NCBI GenBank assembly: GCA_022781015.1
Contig: JALEUF010000056.1
Location: 1-8,939 of the forward strand
Length of the DNA: 8,939 nt
Direction of reading: 5' to 3'
Source: Caryophanales bacterium
GTDB lineage: Bacteria > Bacillota_I > Bacilli_A > RFN20 > CAG-826
The translations under genes were made by a program, and so were the position numbers. Shown piece after piece: positions 1 through 5,636 of the stretch. Numbering within the stretch: the first letter of the stretch is position 1; the number at the start of each line of letters is the position of its first letter. The notes under the pieces were generated by a model. The model had not been told where the DNA came from. It saw only the letters and a program-made list of their open reading frames with translations, and made no database searches.

Positions 1-414
1 AGTCTTGCCATGGTCGACGTGGCCCATGATAGTAACTACTGGAGGGCGTTCTTTTAAATCTTTTGGATCATCTACTATATCAAGTTCTTCAAAATTAGTT
101 TCATCAACGACTTTTTCCTTTTTGAAGTCATAACCGAATTCAAGACAAATTTCGCCTATGGAATCATCATCAAGAGTCGAATTGATGGTAAATGCCTTAT
201 TCTGCATGAAAAGATACTTGATAATATCGGTGGCAGGTATATTTATAGCCTTTGACAATTCGCCTAGTGTTATAGGCTTAGAATAGACAAATACGCCACC
301 ATTGACTTTGGCATATTCGTTTCTCCCTTTTGATTTAGAAGGAGAGAAATTGCTCATTCTATTATTTACTGGGCCATTATTTTTCTTTGATTGGTAATTA
401 TTCTTTTTGTTCAT
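1..414 (-). CDS. infB: Translation initiation factor IF-2, N-terminal part (3' end outside window)
   Basis: IF-2 is the GTPase that brings initiator fMet-tRNA to the 30S subunit and promotes subunit joining. Only the first 138 codons are visible; the gene runs off the left edge. After a short basic Asn/Lys-rich start (residues 1-34) comes the IF2_N fold, about residues 40-97, recognisable from VFVYSKPITLGELSKAI, the following IIKYLFMQNKAFTIN and the closing LEFGYDF. A short acidic linker leads to ERPPVVTIMGHVDHGKT, whose GHVDHGKT (131-138) is the G1/P-loop and is cut exactly at the window edge. The start is the ATG at 412-414, supported by AAAGGAG six bases upstream (421-427), inside the end of the L7Ae-family gene, which it overlaps by 17 bases. 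The region before the G domain is only about 122 residues, far shorter than in Escherichia coli or Bacillus subtilis. Identification is very secure. Confidence 0.97.
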   Translation of the reverse strand, partial: MNKKNNYQSKKNNGPVNNRMSNFSPSKSKGRNEYAKVNGGVFVYSKPITLGELSKAINIPATDIIKYLFMQNKAFTINSTLDDDSIGEICLEFGYDFKKEKVVDETNFEELDIVDDPKDLKERPPVVTIMGHVDHGKT

Positions 415-718
415 TTTTGTCTCCTTTTAAATCCATTTTCTTCTTTAGGGCAAGACTTGATTTCTTATCAGTTATCCCAATTAGGGATATCTCTTCATAA
501 CCAAGTGCTTCGCCTAGATTAGCTTTGCTAAATGCCTCTAATACCTCAATATTGAATTTAGAAGCATAGCTAAGCGCCTTCTTTCTAGTATTTGATGAGC
601 AATCAGTTGCTAATAGAAGCAATTTGGTCTTGGGAGAATGGTAACTAGCTTCGCCAAAAAGCAATTTGCCTCCCCTATTTAGTAATCCTATGAATCCTAT
701 TAGCTCTTTCTTGTTCAT
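398..718 (-). CDS. ylxQ: L7Ae/L30e-family RNA-binding protein YlxQ (RplGA-like)
   Basis: A 106-residue protein of the L7Ae/L30e/S12e/Gadd45 family, whose members bind kink-turn RNA. The bacterial version in the nusA-infB operon is a ribosome-associated or RNA-binding accessory protein of uncertain role. Visible hallmarks are the N-terminal IGFIGLLNRGGKLLFGE (7-23), the core strand LLLLATDCSSNTRKK (33-47), where the family usually has LAEDASxNTKKK, and the C-terminal LGEALGYEEISLIGITD (68-84). The last ~20 residues are Lys-rich. The ATG shares an ATGA overlap with the ylxR stop (TGA at 715-717) and has no good ribosome binding site, so translation is probably coupled to ylxR. Its end overlaps infB. 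Family assignment is firm from motifs and gene order; exact function is not known. Confidence 0.93.
   Translation of the reverse strand: MNKKELIGFIGLLNRGGKLLFGEASYHSPKTKLLLLATDCSSNTRKKALSYASKFNIEVLEAFSKANLGEALGYEEISLIGITDKKSSLALKKKMDLKGDKNEQKE
421..427 (-). promoter_or_regulatory. Ribosome binding site of infB
   Basis: AAAGGAG lies six bases before the ATG at 412-414 and fixes that start over the next in-frame ATG (356-358), which has no comparable site. It sits within the coding end of the upstream ylxQ gene, so infB has its own strong initiation signal as well as a 17-base gene overlap. Confidence 0.8.
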
Positions 719-951
719 TTTTCTAGATATTCTTTTAATTCCTCGCTTATTAATCCAAATCTATTCGACTTGGATTCAAGGAATTTCTTAATCTTTTCCT
801 TATCTTTAACAAGGTAGATACCTCTACCCAATCTAGTTTGGTCTAAATCGGGATAGAGATATCCATCAATTTTAATTAGGCGTAACAATGTAGTTTTATC
901 GAATTGCTGCCTAGAAATTACATCAGTACGGATAGAAACCTTATTTCCCAT
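715..951 (-). CDS. ylxR: YlxR/RnpM family RNA-binding protein (DUF448)
   Basis: A 78-residue member of the YlxR (DUF448) family, a small nucleic-acid-binding fold always found between nusA and infB in Firmicutes; the B. subtilis protein has been described as an RNase P modulator (RnpM). The family pattern is seen as SIRTDVISRQQFDKTTLLRL (near residues 6-25), followed by a strand and the signature LGRGIYLVKDKEKI. I chose the ATG at 949-951 (MGNKVSIR...) because the reading frame further upstream is only nusA out of frame (repetitive, Met/Thr-rich). This start overlaps the nusA end by 11 bases and shows no ribosome binding site, so coupling to nusA is likely; an ATG two codons earlier (955-957) is an alternative. 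Oddity: the usual RxC motif reads RTD, so the conserved cysteine is absent. Confidence 0.9.
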   Translation of the reverse strand: MGNKVSIRTDVISRQQFDKTTLLRLIKIDGYLYPDLDQTRLGRGIYLVKDKEKIKKFLESKSNRFGLISEELKEYLEK

Positions 952-2761
952 CGTCATCGTAATATTGGTCGTATTCGCTATATTCGTCATCGATATCGCT
1001 TTCGTCGATATCATCGTAATCCAAGTTGCTCTCTTCTTCTTCAATGGCAGAGAGTTCTTCGTCAGTATAGACAGGGACTGCCTGGACTGCTGGCTTAGTT
1101 ACTTCACGCTTGACTTCTTCTTCAGTAATCTTGCGTGGACGTTTTAGTTTAGAGCCGGACTTGGTCTTCTTTTCCTTGGCGGATTCAAGTTCCTTTTCAA
1201 GGTCATCAAGAGAAGTTGTAGTCTTGACTTCGATAGTTTCCTTAGCAACTGGTTCTTTCTTAACTGGAGTGACAGTTTCTTCTTCCTTGACTTTACTAGC
1301 TTCTTCTTCAAGGGCTTTTTGGGCCTTGACTTGTTCTAGGGCAGCCTTAGCTGGGTTAGTGGCTTCAAGAGGGAACATATCTGGAGTTGCACTAGCTTTA
1401 GGGGCAACTTTTGGAGTTGGGGCAACTTCTTTTTCCTTGGCCTTAACTTGATTTTCCTCTTCTTGCTTTTTGGCTTCTTCAAGGGCTTTTTCTTTTTCAA
1501 GGCGTTCGGCTTCTTCTTTAGCCTTCCTTGCCTCTTCTTCTTTTCTAGCTTGCTCAAGGGCTTTTTCTTCTTGTTCTTTTATGAAGGCTTGCTTTTCTTT
1601 TTGACGCTTATCTTCTTCGTCAAGCTTTTGCCATTCTTCATAGGTCAAATATTCGATTTCGTCCATCTTGGCCTTGGATTCTTCAATCATATTAAGCTTA
1701 TAACCGGTAAGTTTGGATGCTAGGAATAAATTAGCCATCTTCTTGCCGTAGCTAACAGGAAGTGTGCCATCTTTAATGATGACATCAGCTTCTTTATTTT
1801 CTTCATCTAGATTAAGTCCAATGACTTCGGCTGGACGGCAGGCTTCAATTATAAAGAAACCGGGGACATAGGAGTAATTGACTATATCAATCTTTTCCTT
1901 AGAAGATCCATTTCCTAATTGTTGGACAATCTTTTGGATTCTAGATCCACCTTGTCCAATGCAAGCCCCAGTCGCATCGACATCGGCTTTAGTAGAGGCA
2001 ACTGCAACTTTGGAGCGGATACCGGCTTGTCTAGCAATAGCCTTGATAACTACGGTTCCATCATATATTTCATGGATTTCTTCTTCGAATAATTTCTTCA
2101 AGAATCCTTCGCTAGAACGGGTAGCTTCGATTTGAGGTCCCCTAGATGGCTTGCCATCGATTGGGTTAGCGGATTTGACTTCTTGGATATATACCTTTAT
2201 TTGGTCCCCAATACGGAAGATTTCATTTCCAATAAGTTCTTTCTTGCTTAATTCGACAAAAGTAGTACCGATTGAGACGGTGACGGATTTATCATCAGTC
2301 TTCTCGACTGTACCAACAAGCATCTCTCCAACTTTATCCTTATATATCTTATACAAAGCACCACGTTCGGCTTCTGCTAGTTTTTGGCGGAAGTTATTCT
2401 TGATGGCATTAGTTGTAACTTTAGAGATATCTTCCACTGGGCAAACTACATAATAATCATCTCCGGCAGCATATTTCGGGCTCTTTAATCCTTCATTTGC
2501 TTCTTCAGTAGAGATTTCGACATAGTCATCTTTGACTTCGTCTACTACTTTCTTGACTTGGGCAAGGTCAACATGTCCAGTAATTGGGTCAACATGGCAA
2601 ACGACATTTGTGTCTTCCCATCCACCTAAATACTTGATGTAGGCTCTTACTATGGCCTCTTCCAAAGCGTGGACTACTTCTTCATCGCTAAGTCCTTTGG
2701 AATCTGCAACACCTCTAAGGGCATCGACGAAGCTAATTTTTTCTTCAGTTTTCTTTTTCAT
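941..2761 (-). CDS. nusA: Transcription termination/antitermination factor NusA with long C-terminal extension
   Basis: NusA binds RNA polymerase and nascent RNA, and modulates pausing, termination and antitermination. Domains in order: the RNA-polymerase-binding N-terminal domain (about 1-130), S1 (about 145-195, VGTVEKTDDKSVTVSIG), KH1 (about 235-297, with IARQAGIRSKVAV and GACIGQGGSRIQKIV), and KH2 (about 300-365, with SYGKKMANLFLASKLTG). The protein is 606 residues against about 370 for B. subtilis NusA. Residues ~375-445 are a Lys/Glu-rich probable coiled coil, ~446-560 a Pro/Ala/Lys/Glu low-complexity stretch with a basic patch near 536-544, and the last ~35 residues are strongly acidic and Tyr-rich (Asp/Glu). 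KH2 lacks the second glycine of its GxxG loop (GKKM). The ATG at 2759-2761 has AGGA eight bases upstream and lies 22 bases after rimP. Core identification is certain; the role of the tail is unknown. Confidence 0.97.
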   Translation of the reverse strand: MKKKTEEKISFVDALRGVADSKGLSDEEVVHALEEAIVRAYIKYLGGWEDTNVVCHVDPITGHVDLAQVKKVVDEVKDDYVEISTEEANEGLKSPKYAAGDDYYVVCPVEDISKVTTNAIKNNFRQKLAEAERGALYKIYKDKVGEMLVGTVEKTDDKSVTVSIGTTFVELSKKELIGNEIFRIGDQIKVYIQEVKSANPIDGKPSRGPQIEATRSSEGFLKKLFEEEIHEIYDGTVVIKAIARQAGIRSKVAVASTKADVDATGACIGQGGSRIQKIVQQLGNGSSKEKIDIVNYSYVPGFFIIEACRPAEVIGLNLDEENKEADVIIKDGTLPVSYGKKMANLFLASKLTGYKLNMIEESKAKMDEIEYLTYEEWQKLDEEDKRQKEKQAFIKEQEEKALEQARKEEEARKAKEEAERLEKEKALEEAKKQEEENQVKAKEKEVAPTPKVAPKASATPDMFPLEATNPAKAALEQVKAQKALEEEASKVKEEETVTPVKKEPVAKETIEVKTTTSLDDLEKELESAKEKKTKSGSKLKRPRKITEEEVKREVTKPAVQAVPVYTDEELSAIEEEESNLDYDDIDESDIDDEYSEYDQYYDDDGK

Positions 2762-2783
2762 TTTTATATTCCTATTTTATTAA

Positions 2784-3248
2784 TCAAAATTTAATGGCTA
2801 ACCTAGCCTTATCAATATCTTTCCTTGGGAAAGTTGCTTTGCTTAATTTCCCCTTTACTCTAAATTCCATAGTGGCGTTTTCTTGATTTATATCAACTAA
2901 AGTTCCTTCCAAAATGTTCTCTCCTTTATATGGATGGGACAAATGGATATTTAGATAAGAAGAAGTATATTCGTCTAGATCCTCTAATCTTATTTTCTTT
3001 TCTGCCCCAGCAGAAGAAACATCAAGGTTATAAGCCCCTTCGATTGGATCTTCTTTGTCTAGGAGAGAAGAAATCAAATCAGAAACTTCAACTATTTCAT
3101 CAAGGCTAATCGGCTTAACTCTATCAACAGATATCGATAAGCTAGATAAAGGTTTTGAATAATTGAATTTAATTTCATACAGGGAATAGCCTAATTCAGT
3201 TAGTGGCTTTTCAATAATTGAAGCGATTTTATTTGCAATATCTTCCAT
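2784..3248 (-). CDS. rimP: Ribosome maturation factor RimP
   Basis: RimP helps assemble the 30S subunit, acting early on the S12/head-proximal region. The 154-residue length is typical. The N-terminal alpha/beta domain (about 1-80) begins IIEKPLTELGYSLYEIKF and contains the SISVDR strand and a DEIVEVSDLISSLLD helix. The family signature, normally YxLDVSSPGLERPL, appears as YNLDVSSAGAEKKI (73-86) and is followed by the C-terminal SH3-like domain, including KGENILEGTLVDINQENATM. It is the first gene of the rimP-nusA-ylxR-ylxQ-infB operon, with its own promoter and leader. The start is set by a near-perfect AAGGAGGTG (3252-3260), with GGAGG five bases from the ATG. The stop is TGA. The assignment is secure. 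Confidence 0.95.
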   Translation of the reverse strand: MEDIANKIASIIEKPLTELGYSLYEIKFNYSKPLSSLSISVDRVKPISLDEIVEVSDLISSLLDKEDPIEGAYNLDVSSAGAEKKIRLEDLDEYTSSYLNIHLSHPYKGENILEGTLVDINQENATMEFRVKGKLSKATFPRKDIDKARLAIKF

Positions 3249-3251
3249 TTA

Positions 3252-3260
3252 CACCTCCTT
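3252..3260 (-). promoter_or_regulatory. Strong ribosome binding site of rimP
   Basis: AAGGAGGTG is nearly a full complement to the 16S rRNA 3' end, with GGAGG five bases from the ATG at 3246-3248. It begins 11 bases downstream of the leader hairpin and is therefore well placed for control by leader structure. Confidence 0.88.
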
Positions 3261-3270
3261 AATAAGAGAA

Positions 3271-3289
3271 AGAGTGGCAATGCCACTCC
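3271..3289 (-). promoter_or_regulatory. GC hairpin in the rimP leader (possible attenuator or translation control element)
   Basis: The transcript can form a 7-bp perfect stem GAGUGGC/GCCACUC (3282-3288 with 3272-3278) closed by the three-base loop AUU, extendable by one G-U pair. It is followed by a pyrimidine run, UUUCUCUU. The element ends 11 bases before the rimP ribosome binding site, in an untranslated leader of about 80 bases. Its shape could act as a weak intrinsic terminator (attenuator), a protein-binding hairpin or a 5' stabiliser. I recall a similar GAGUGG-type hairpin upstream of rimP in other Firmicutes, but cannot confirm it here. In E. coli the homologous operon is autoregulated by NusA; whether that applies here is inference. 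Confidence 0.6.
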
Positions 3290-3303
3290 AAAATATTTGA
3301 AAT

Positions 3304-3333
3304 AGCGGAACCTCTACGGGATTTCCAGCGGAA
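3304..3333 (-). repeat. Short direct repeat TTCCGCT in the rimP 5' region
   Basis: The heptamer TTCCGCT occurs at 3327-3333 and 3304-3310 (reading the minus strand), 23 bases apart, starting three bases after the -10 box of the rimP promoter. The stretch between them, with GGAA and GGTTCC, also allows alternative short stems (UUCC-GCU-GGAA, or GGAA with the later UUCC). It could be an operator or part of the leader fold, or simply chance in a short sequence. Confidence 0.35.
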
Positions 3334-3335
3334 TT

Positions 3336-3365
3336 ATTGTAACATAATCCAAACTTCTTTGTTAA
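3336..3365 (-). promoter_or_regulatory. Promoter of the rimP-nusA-infB operon (sigma-A type, extended -10)
   Basis: On the minus strand TTAACA (3360-3365, consensus TTGACA) is followed after 18 bases by TACAAT (3336-3341, consensus TATAAT), preceded by TG one base upstream (TGTTACAAT), the extended -10 element. Transcription would start near 3329, giving a leader of about 80 bases before the rimP ATG. It lies after the terminator of the upstream membrane-protein unit, as expected for an independent operon promoter. Confidence 0.65.
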
Positions 3366-3420
3366 GCCTAAAAGAAGAAAAAACCTAATAAATAGATAAA
3401 TTATTTTTAGTTTAATAAAA

Positions 3421-3450
3421 AATAACAAAAACCCCGAATTAACGAGGCTT
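3421..3450 (-). terminator. Intrinsic terminator after the phosphoesterase/membrane protein unit
   Basis: Nineteen bases after the stop at 3470-3472, the minus strand reads AAGCCTCG, loop TTAATT, then CGGGGTTTTTGTTATT. The stem is 5 bp with one G-U pair, extending to 8 bp through one G-U and two A-U pairs, and runs directly into a T-rich tract. This is a standard rho-independent terminator separating the membrane-protein unit from the rimP operon. Confidence 0.85.
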
Positions 3451-3469
3451 ATATACTTCTTAACCTGGT

Positions 3470-4393
3470 TTATTCTTCCTTAGCCAAGACAAGGTTATTT
3501 TTATAATCGATAATGAAATAATAAATATAGCTTCCTAATGGAACCAAGATTGCCAAAAGACACAAAATAAGAGGTCCAATCATCTTAGAAGTCATAAATA
3601 GCAATGGGAAATTACCCACCATGGATAAAGACAAAAATGTTGGTTTAATTGAGAAGACAATTAAGAAATAGGCAACTAGAAACAACCCAATAAGAGAGAA
3701 TATAAAGGAAGTCTTCTTTCCTTTCTTTATGCGTTCAATCCCTTCTTTTTCTTCGTTGTAACAAACAAAGAAAATCTTTAGGAACGGAATAAATGCGAAT
3801 AATAGATAGACACTTAAACAGCAGAAGAAATTATCGAAACTCCTATCGAAATTGACAAAAGAGATCAAGAAATCCCCAAGGAAGAAAGATGCAAAAAGGG
3901 AAAATATAGTGCTTAAAATAGCAAATATTACGTGGCTATCCCCTACTTTTAATCCATATTCGAATTCCTTCTTCCTAAATCCAAAATAGGAATATAAACC
4001 GCCTACGATGCAAAATAAGAAACCTAGTAAGAATGAATCAAGAGGATAAATTGCAGTCGCACGGTCAATGATAAATCCTTTATAAGTCCCGTTACTTAGG
4101 AATATTACATCTAATAAGACAATAATAAATCCTAGGATAGATAATGCTAGTCCATTACCTTTCAAAGCTAGTTTTTGCCTATCCCTATTTTGATAGAAGA
4201 AACAAAAATGATAGGCGTGGTAAAAATAGAAAAGGCCAATGCAAGATAAATATAAAGGTAAGAATGTAGGAAGGAATACCAAACTAGAACCAACATCCTG
4301 AATAAAGAACCATCCAATGAAAAATATAGGTAGTCCTGAGAAAGTTAGCAACAAGGCATCTATTAATTTATAGATATAATCGTATTTTTTCAT
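3470..4393 (-). CDS. Polytopic integral membrane protein of unknown function
   Basis: A 307-residue, Phe/Ile/Leu-rich protein that I do not recognise. About eight hydrophobic segments can be seen, near residues 10-31, 37-59, 81-100, 118-138, 153-180, 188-211, 229-249 and 270-296, separated by short charged loops. The largest polar stretches are about 66-80 (QNRDRQKLALKGN), 139-152 and 212-228 (NEEKEGIERIKKGKK), the last Lys/Glu-rich and probably cytoplasmic. The C-terminus ends in a short charged tail. No catalytic or transport motif is apparent. Its ATG (4391-4393) directly follows the TAA of the metallophosphoesterase gene, with GGAGG 11 bases upstream, and the shared terminator follows. 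It is therefore the second gene of a two-gene unit and may act at the membrane with the secreted phosphoesterase; that link is inferred only from position. Confidence 0.85.
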   Translation of the reverse strand: MKKYDYIYKLIDALLLTFSGLPIFFIGWFFIQDVGSSLVFLPTFLPLYLSCIGLFYFYHAYHFCFFYQNRDRQKLALKGNGLALSILGFIIVLLDVIFLSNGTYKGFIIDRATAIYPLDSFLLGFLFCIVGGLYSYFGFRKKEFEYGLKVGDSHVIFAILSTIFSLFASFFLGDFLISFVNFDRSFDNFFCCLSVYLLFAFIPFLKIFFVCYNEEKEGIERIKKGKKTSFIFSLIGLFLVAYFLIVFSIKPTFLSLSMVGNFPLLFMTSKMIGPLILCLLAILVPLGSYIYYFIIDYKNNLVLAKEE

Positions 4394-5470
4394 TTAGAAC
4401 AAAGCCTCCAATGAATAATTTAATGAATAATCTAGGTTAGCCCTATGCATCGAATAGGTTCCATCCTTATTTATTTTAATAAGGTTGCCTCCTTGCATAT
4501 CATCTCTATAAGAGAGGCCGTTTCCCGACTTAAGTCCATAGCAAAGTGCGATTGGATCATCTTTTTTGGATTCGTCTAGATAATATTCGGCGCAGAAATT
4601 ATTCTTATGGTCATGGCCAACCGAAATAGCTTTTGTTGAGCCTAGTTTCTCCGCTACTTCAAAGAAGCTAGTCCTTTTATAACCTGCGAATACCTGTGTA
4701 GTTCCTAGTCCTTCTACTTCATAAGGATATTCATTCATCGTGCCAGAGAAATTCCTTATTTTTCCTGGAGTAGACTCATCTGCTTTTCCATAAGCATGTC
4801 TATAGGCATATTCGAATTCCCATAAAGGAATATGGAAATAACATAATGATTTGGAATTTGGGTTAGATTGCTGGGCTAGCTTTACTTGGTTTTCATACCA
4901 GCTAATCTGTTCATCATGAATTACATCATATGGGATTTTAAAGCTTCCAGGATTAAGGGAGCCTGAATCAAGGCAATAAAGTTGCCAGGCTAATTTAGCA
5001 CCATCTTTAATATTGATTACAAAATTAGTATCCCCGAATAAATCATCATCTAGATAGGTATTGAGGCATTTGCTCCTTTTTAGGCCTTCCCTGATTGGAA
5101 AGAGTTTATCAAAGAAGCCTTGTTCATCATGGTTTCCATAGACAAAGGCGAAATAGGAACAACTAGATTCTTCGATAATATCTAATAAAGATGTGTAGCT
5201 ACTTGCGTTGGCAGATAAAACCTGGTCGCCGGTCATGATAACTATGTCGGCTTCAGATTTCTTAATTAATGTTTGGAGGTATTCCCTTTGTTCTTCTTTA
5301 TCGGTTGCAAAGGAAAAATGTATATCCGCGAGTTGAAGGATATTTAGGCTAGACTTGGAGCCGAATTCAATTGTCTTGATATAATCTTCCAAAGGATAGG
5401 TCTTATTCGCTGAACAAGAGAAACATAGAAGGCCAAGCATGCCTAGGGCAATAATTTTATTTTTATTCAT
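4394..5470 (-). CDS. Secreted lipoprotein metallophosphoesterase, Dcr2/PAP16-like
   Basis: A 358-residue calcineurin-like phosphoesterase expected to hydrolyse phosphomonoesters or diesters outside the membrane. A signal peptide (MNKNK basic start, hydrophobic 6-17) ends at FSC, with Cys19 the likely lipidated residue; Cys at -3 is unusual for a lipobox, and Cys16 is an alternative. All five metallophosphoesterase motifs are present: ADIH (D49, H51), TGDQ (D82), YGNHDE (N113, H114, D115), FHIP (H213) and GHDH (H286, H288). The GDQ and GNHDEQ spelling and overall length resemble the Dcr2/purple acid phosphatase 16-like branch. The intact metal ligands argue for an active enzyme, substrate unknown. 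It heads a two-gene unit with the membrane protein below. The start follows from the signal peptide, although no ribosome binding site is obvious before the ATG. Confidence 0.9.
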   Translation of the reverse strand: MNKNKIIALGMLGLLCFSCSANKTYPLEDYIKTIEFGSKSSLNILQLADIHFSFATDKEEQREYLQTLIKKSEADIVIMTGDQVLSANASSYTSLLDIIEESSCSYFAFVYGNHDEQGFFDKLFPIREGLKRSKCLNTYLDDDLFGDTNFVINIKDGAKLAWQLYCLDSGSLNPGSFKIPYDVIHDEQISWYENQVKLAQQSNPNSKSLCYFHIPLWEFEYAYRHAYGKADESTPGKIRNFSGTMNEYPYEVEGLGTTQVFAGYKRTSFFEVAEKLGSTKAISVGHDHKNNFCAEYYLDESKKDDPIALCYGLKSGNGLSYRDDMQGGNLIKINKDGTYSMHRANLDYSLNYSLEALF

Positions 5471-5527
5471 AGGACTTATTCTACTAGGAACAAAAACAAA
5501 ATAGTAGATGATAAACTATGAAATTTA

Positions 5528-5533
5528 ATTATA
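5528..5533 (-). promoter_or_regulatory. Candidate -10 box for the phosphoesterase/membrane protein unit
   Basis: A perfect TATAAT on the minus strand lies about 57 bases before the phosphoesterase ATG. No convincing -35 element sits 16-18 bases upstream, and the surroundings are so AT-rich that chance matches are expected. Called mainly because an independent promoter is needed after a 166-base gap. Confidence 0.35.
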
Positions 5534-5555
5534 TATAAGTGATAAAGTCCAGTTT

Positions 5556-5578
5556 ATAAAAATAAAAACAATGGTTTT
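5556..5578 (-). terminator. Weak possible terminator after the MBL-fold hydrolase
   Basis: The minus strand reads AAAAC-CATT-GTTTT followed by TATTTTTAT, starting 58 bases after the hydrolase stop. The stem has only one G-C pair, so it would be poor on its own, although an outer AGTTT/AAACT pairing could help. No better terminator is visible in the spacer, so some read-through into the phosphoesterase unit is possible. Confidence 0.22.
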
Positions 5579-5636
5579 AAAACTATAAATATTTCGTATC
5601 TATCAAATATATCTATTTTCTTTAATACTTACTTAT

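Larger units (their letters stand above)
5471..5636 (-). other. AT-rich intergenic spacer between the hydrolase operon and the phosphoesterase unit
   Basis: This 166-base spacer holds no credible gene on either strand. Its upper part follows the stop of the MBL-fold hydrolase and contains only a weak terminator-like hairpin. The lower part contains a candidate -10 box (TATAAT, 5528-5533) and an mRNA leader of about 50 bases with two overlapping short inverted repeats: ATAGT/ACTAT (5515-5519 with 5501-5505) and CTACTA/TAGTAG (5502-5507 with 5481-5486). Confidence 0.6.

Noticed and set aside
952..1044. Upstream extension of ylxR to an ATG at 1044
   Set aside because: The added 31 residues are Met/Thr/Ile/Asn repeats produced by reading nusA GAT/GAC-rich codons in another frame; YlxR homology begins only near MGNKVSIR.
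904..1147. Open frames on the plus strand opposite the nusA end
   Set aside because: They are mirror images of the acidic Asp/Glu/Tyr tail codons of nusA, with no ribosome binding site and no recognisable protein.
1336..1723. Lys/Leu-rich minus-strand frame and Phe-rich plus-strand frame inside nusA
   Set aside because: Low-complexity shadows of the Lys/Glu coiled-coil codons of nusA; not independent genes or membrane proteins.
1878..2453. Plus-strand open frames opposite the nusA S1 and KH domains
   Set aside because: They oppose strongly conserved NusA domains, lack translation signals and resemble no known protein.
3271..3340. Leader sequence GUAGAGGUUCCGC resembling the start of a lysine riboswitch
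   Set aside because: The leader is only about 80 bases, too short for that riboswitch, and the gene controlled is unrelated to lysine; the other conserved elements are absent.
4394..5470. Plain cytoplasmic phosphoesterase
   Set aside because: A clear signal peptide ending in Phe-Ser-Cys makes a surface lipoprotein more likely, despite the atypical residue at -3.
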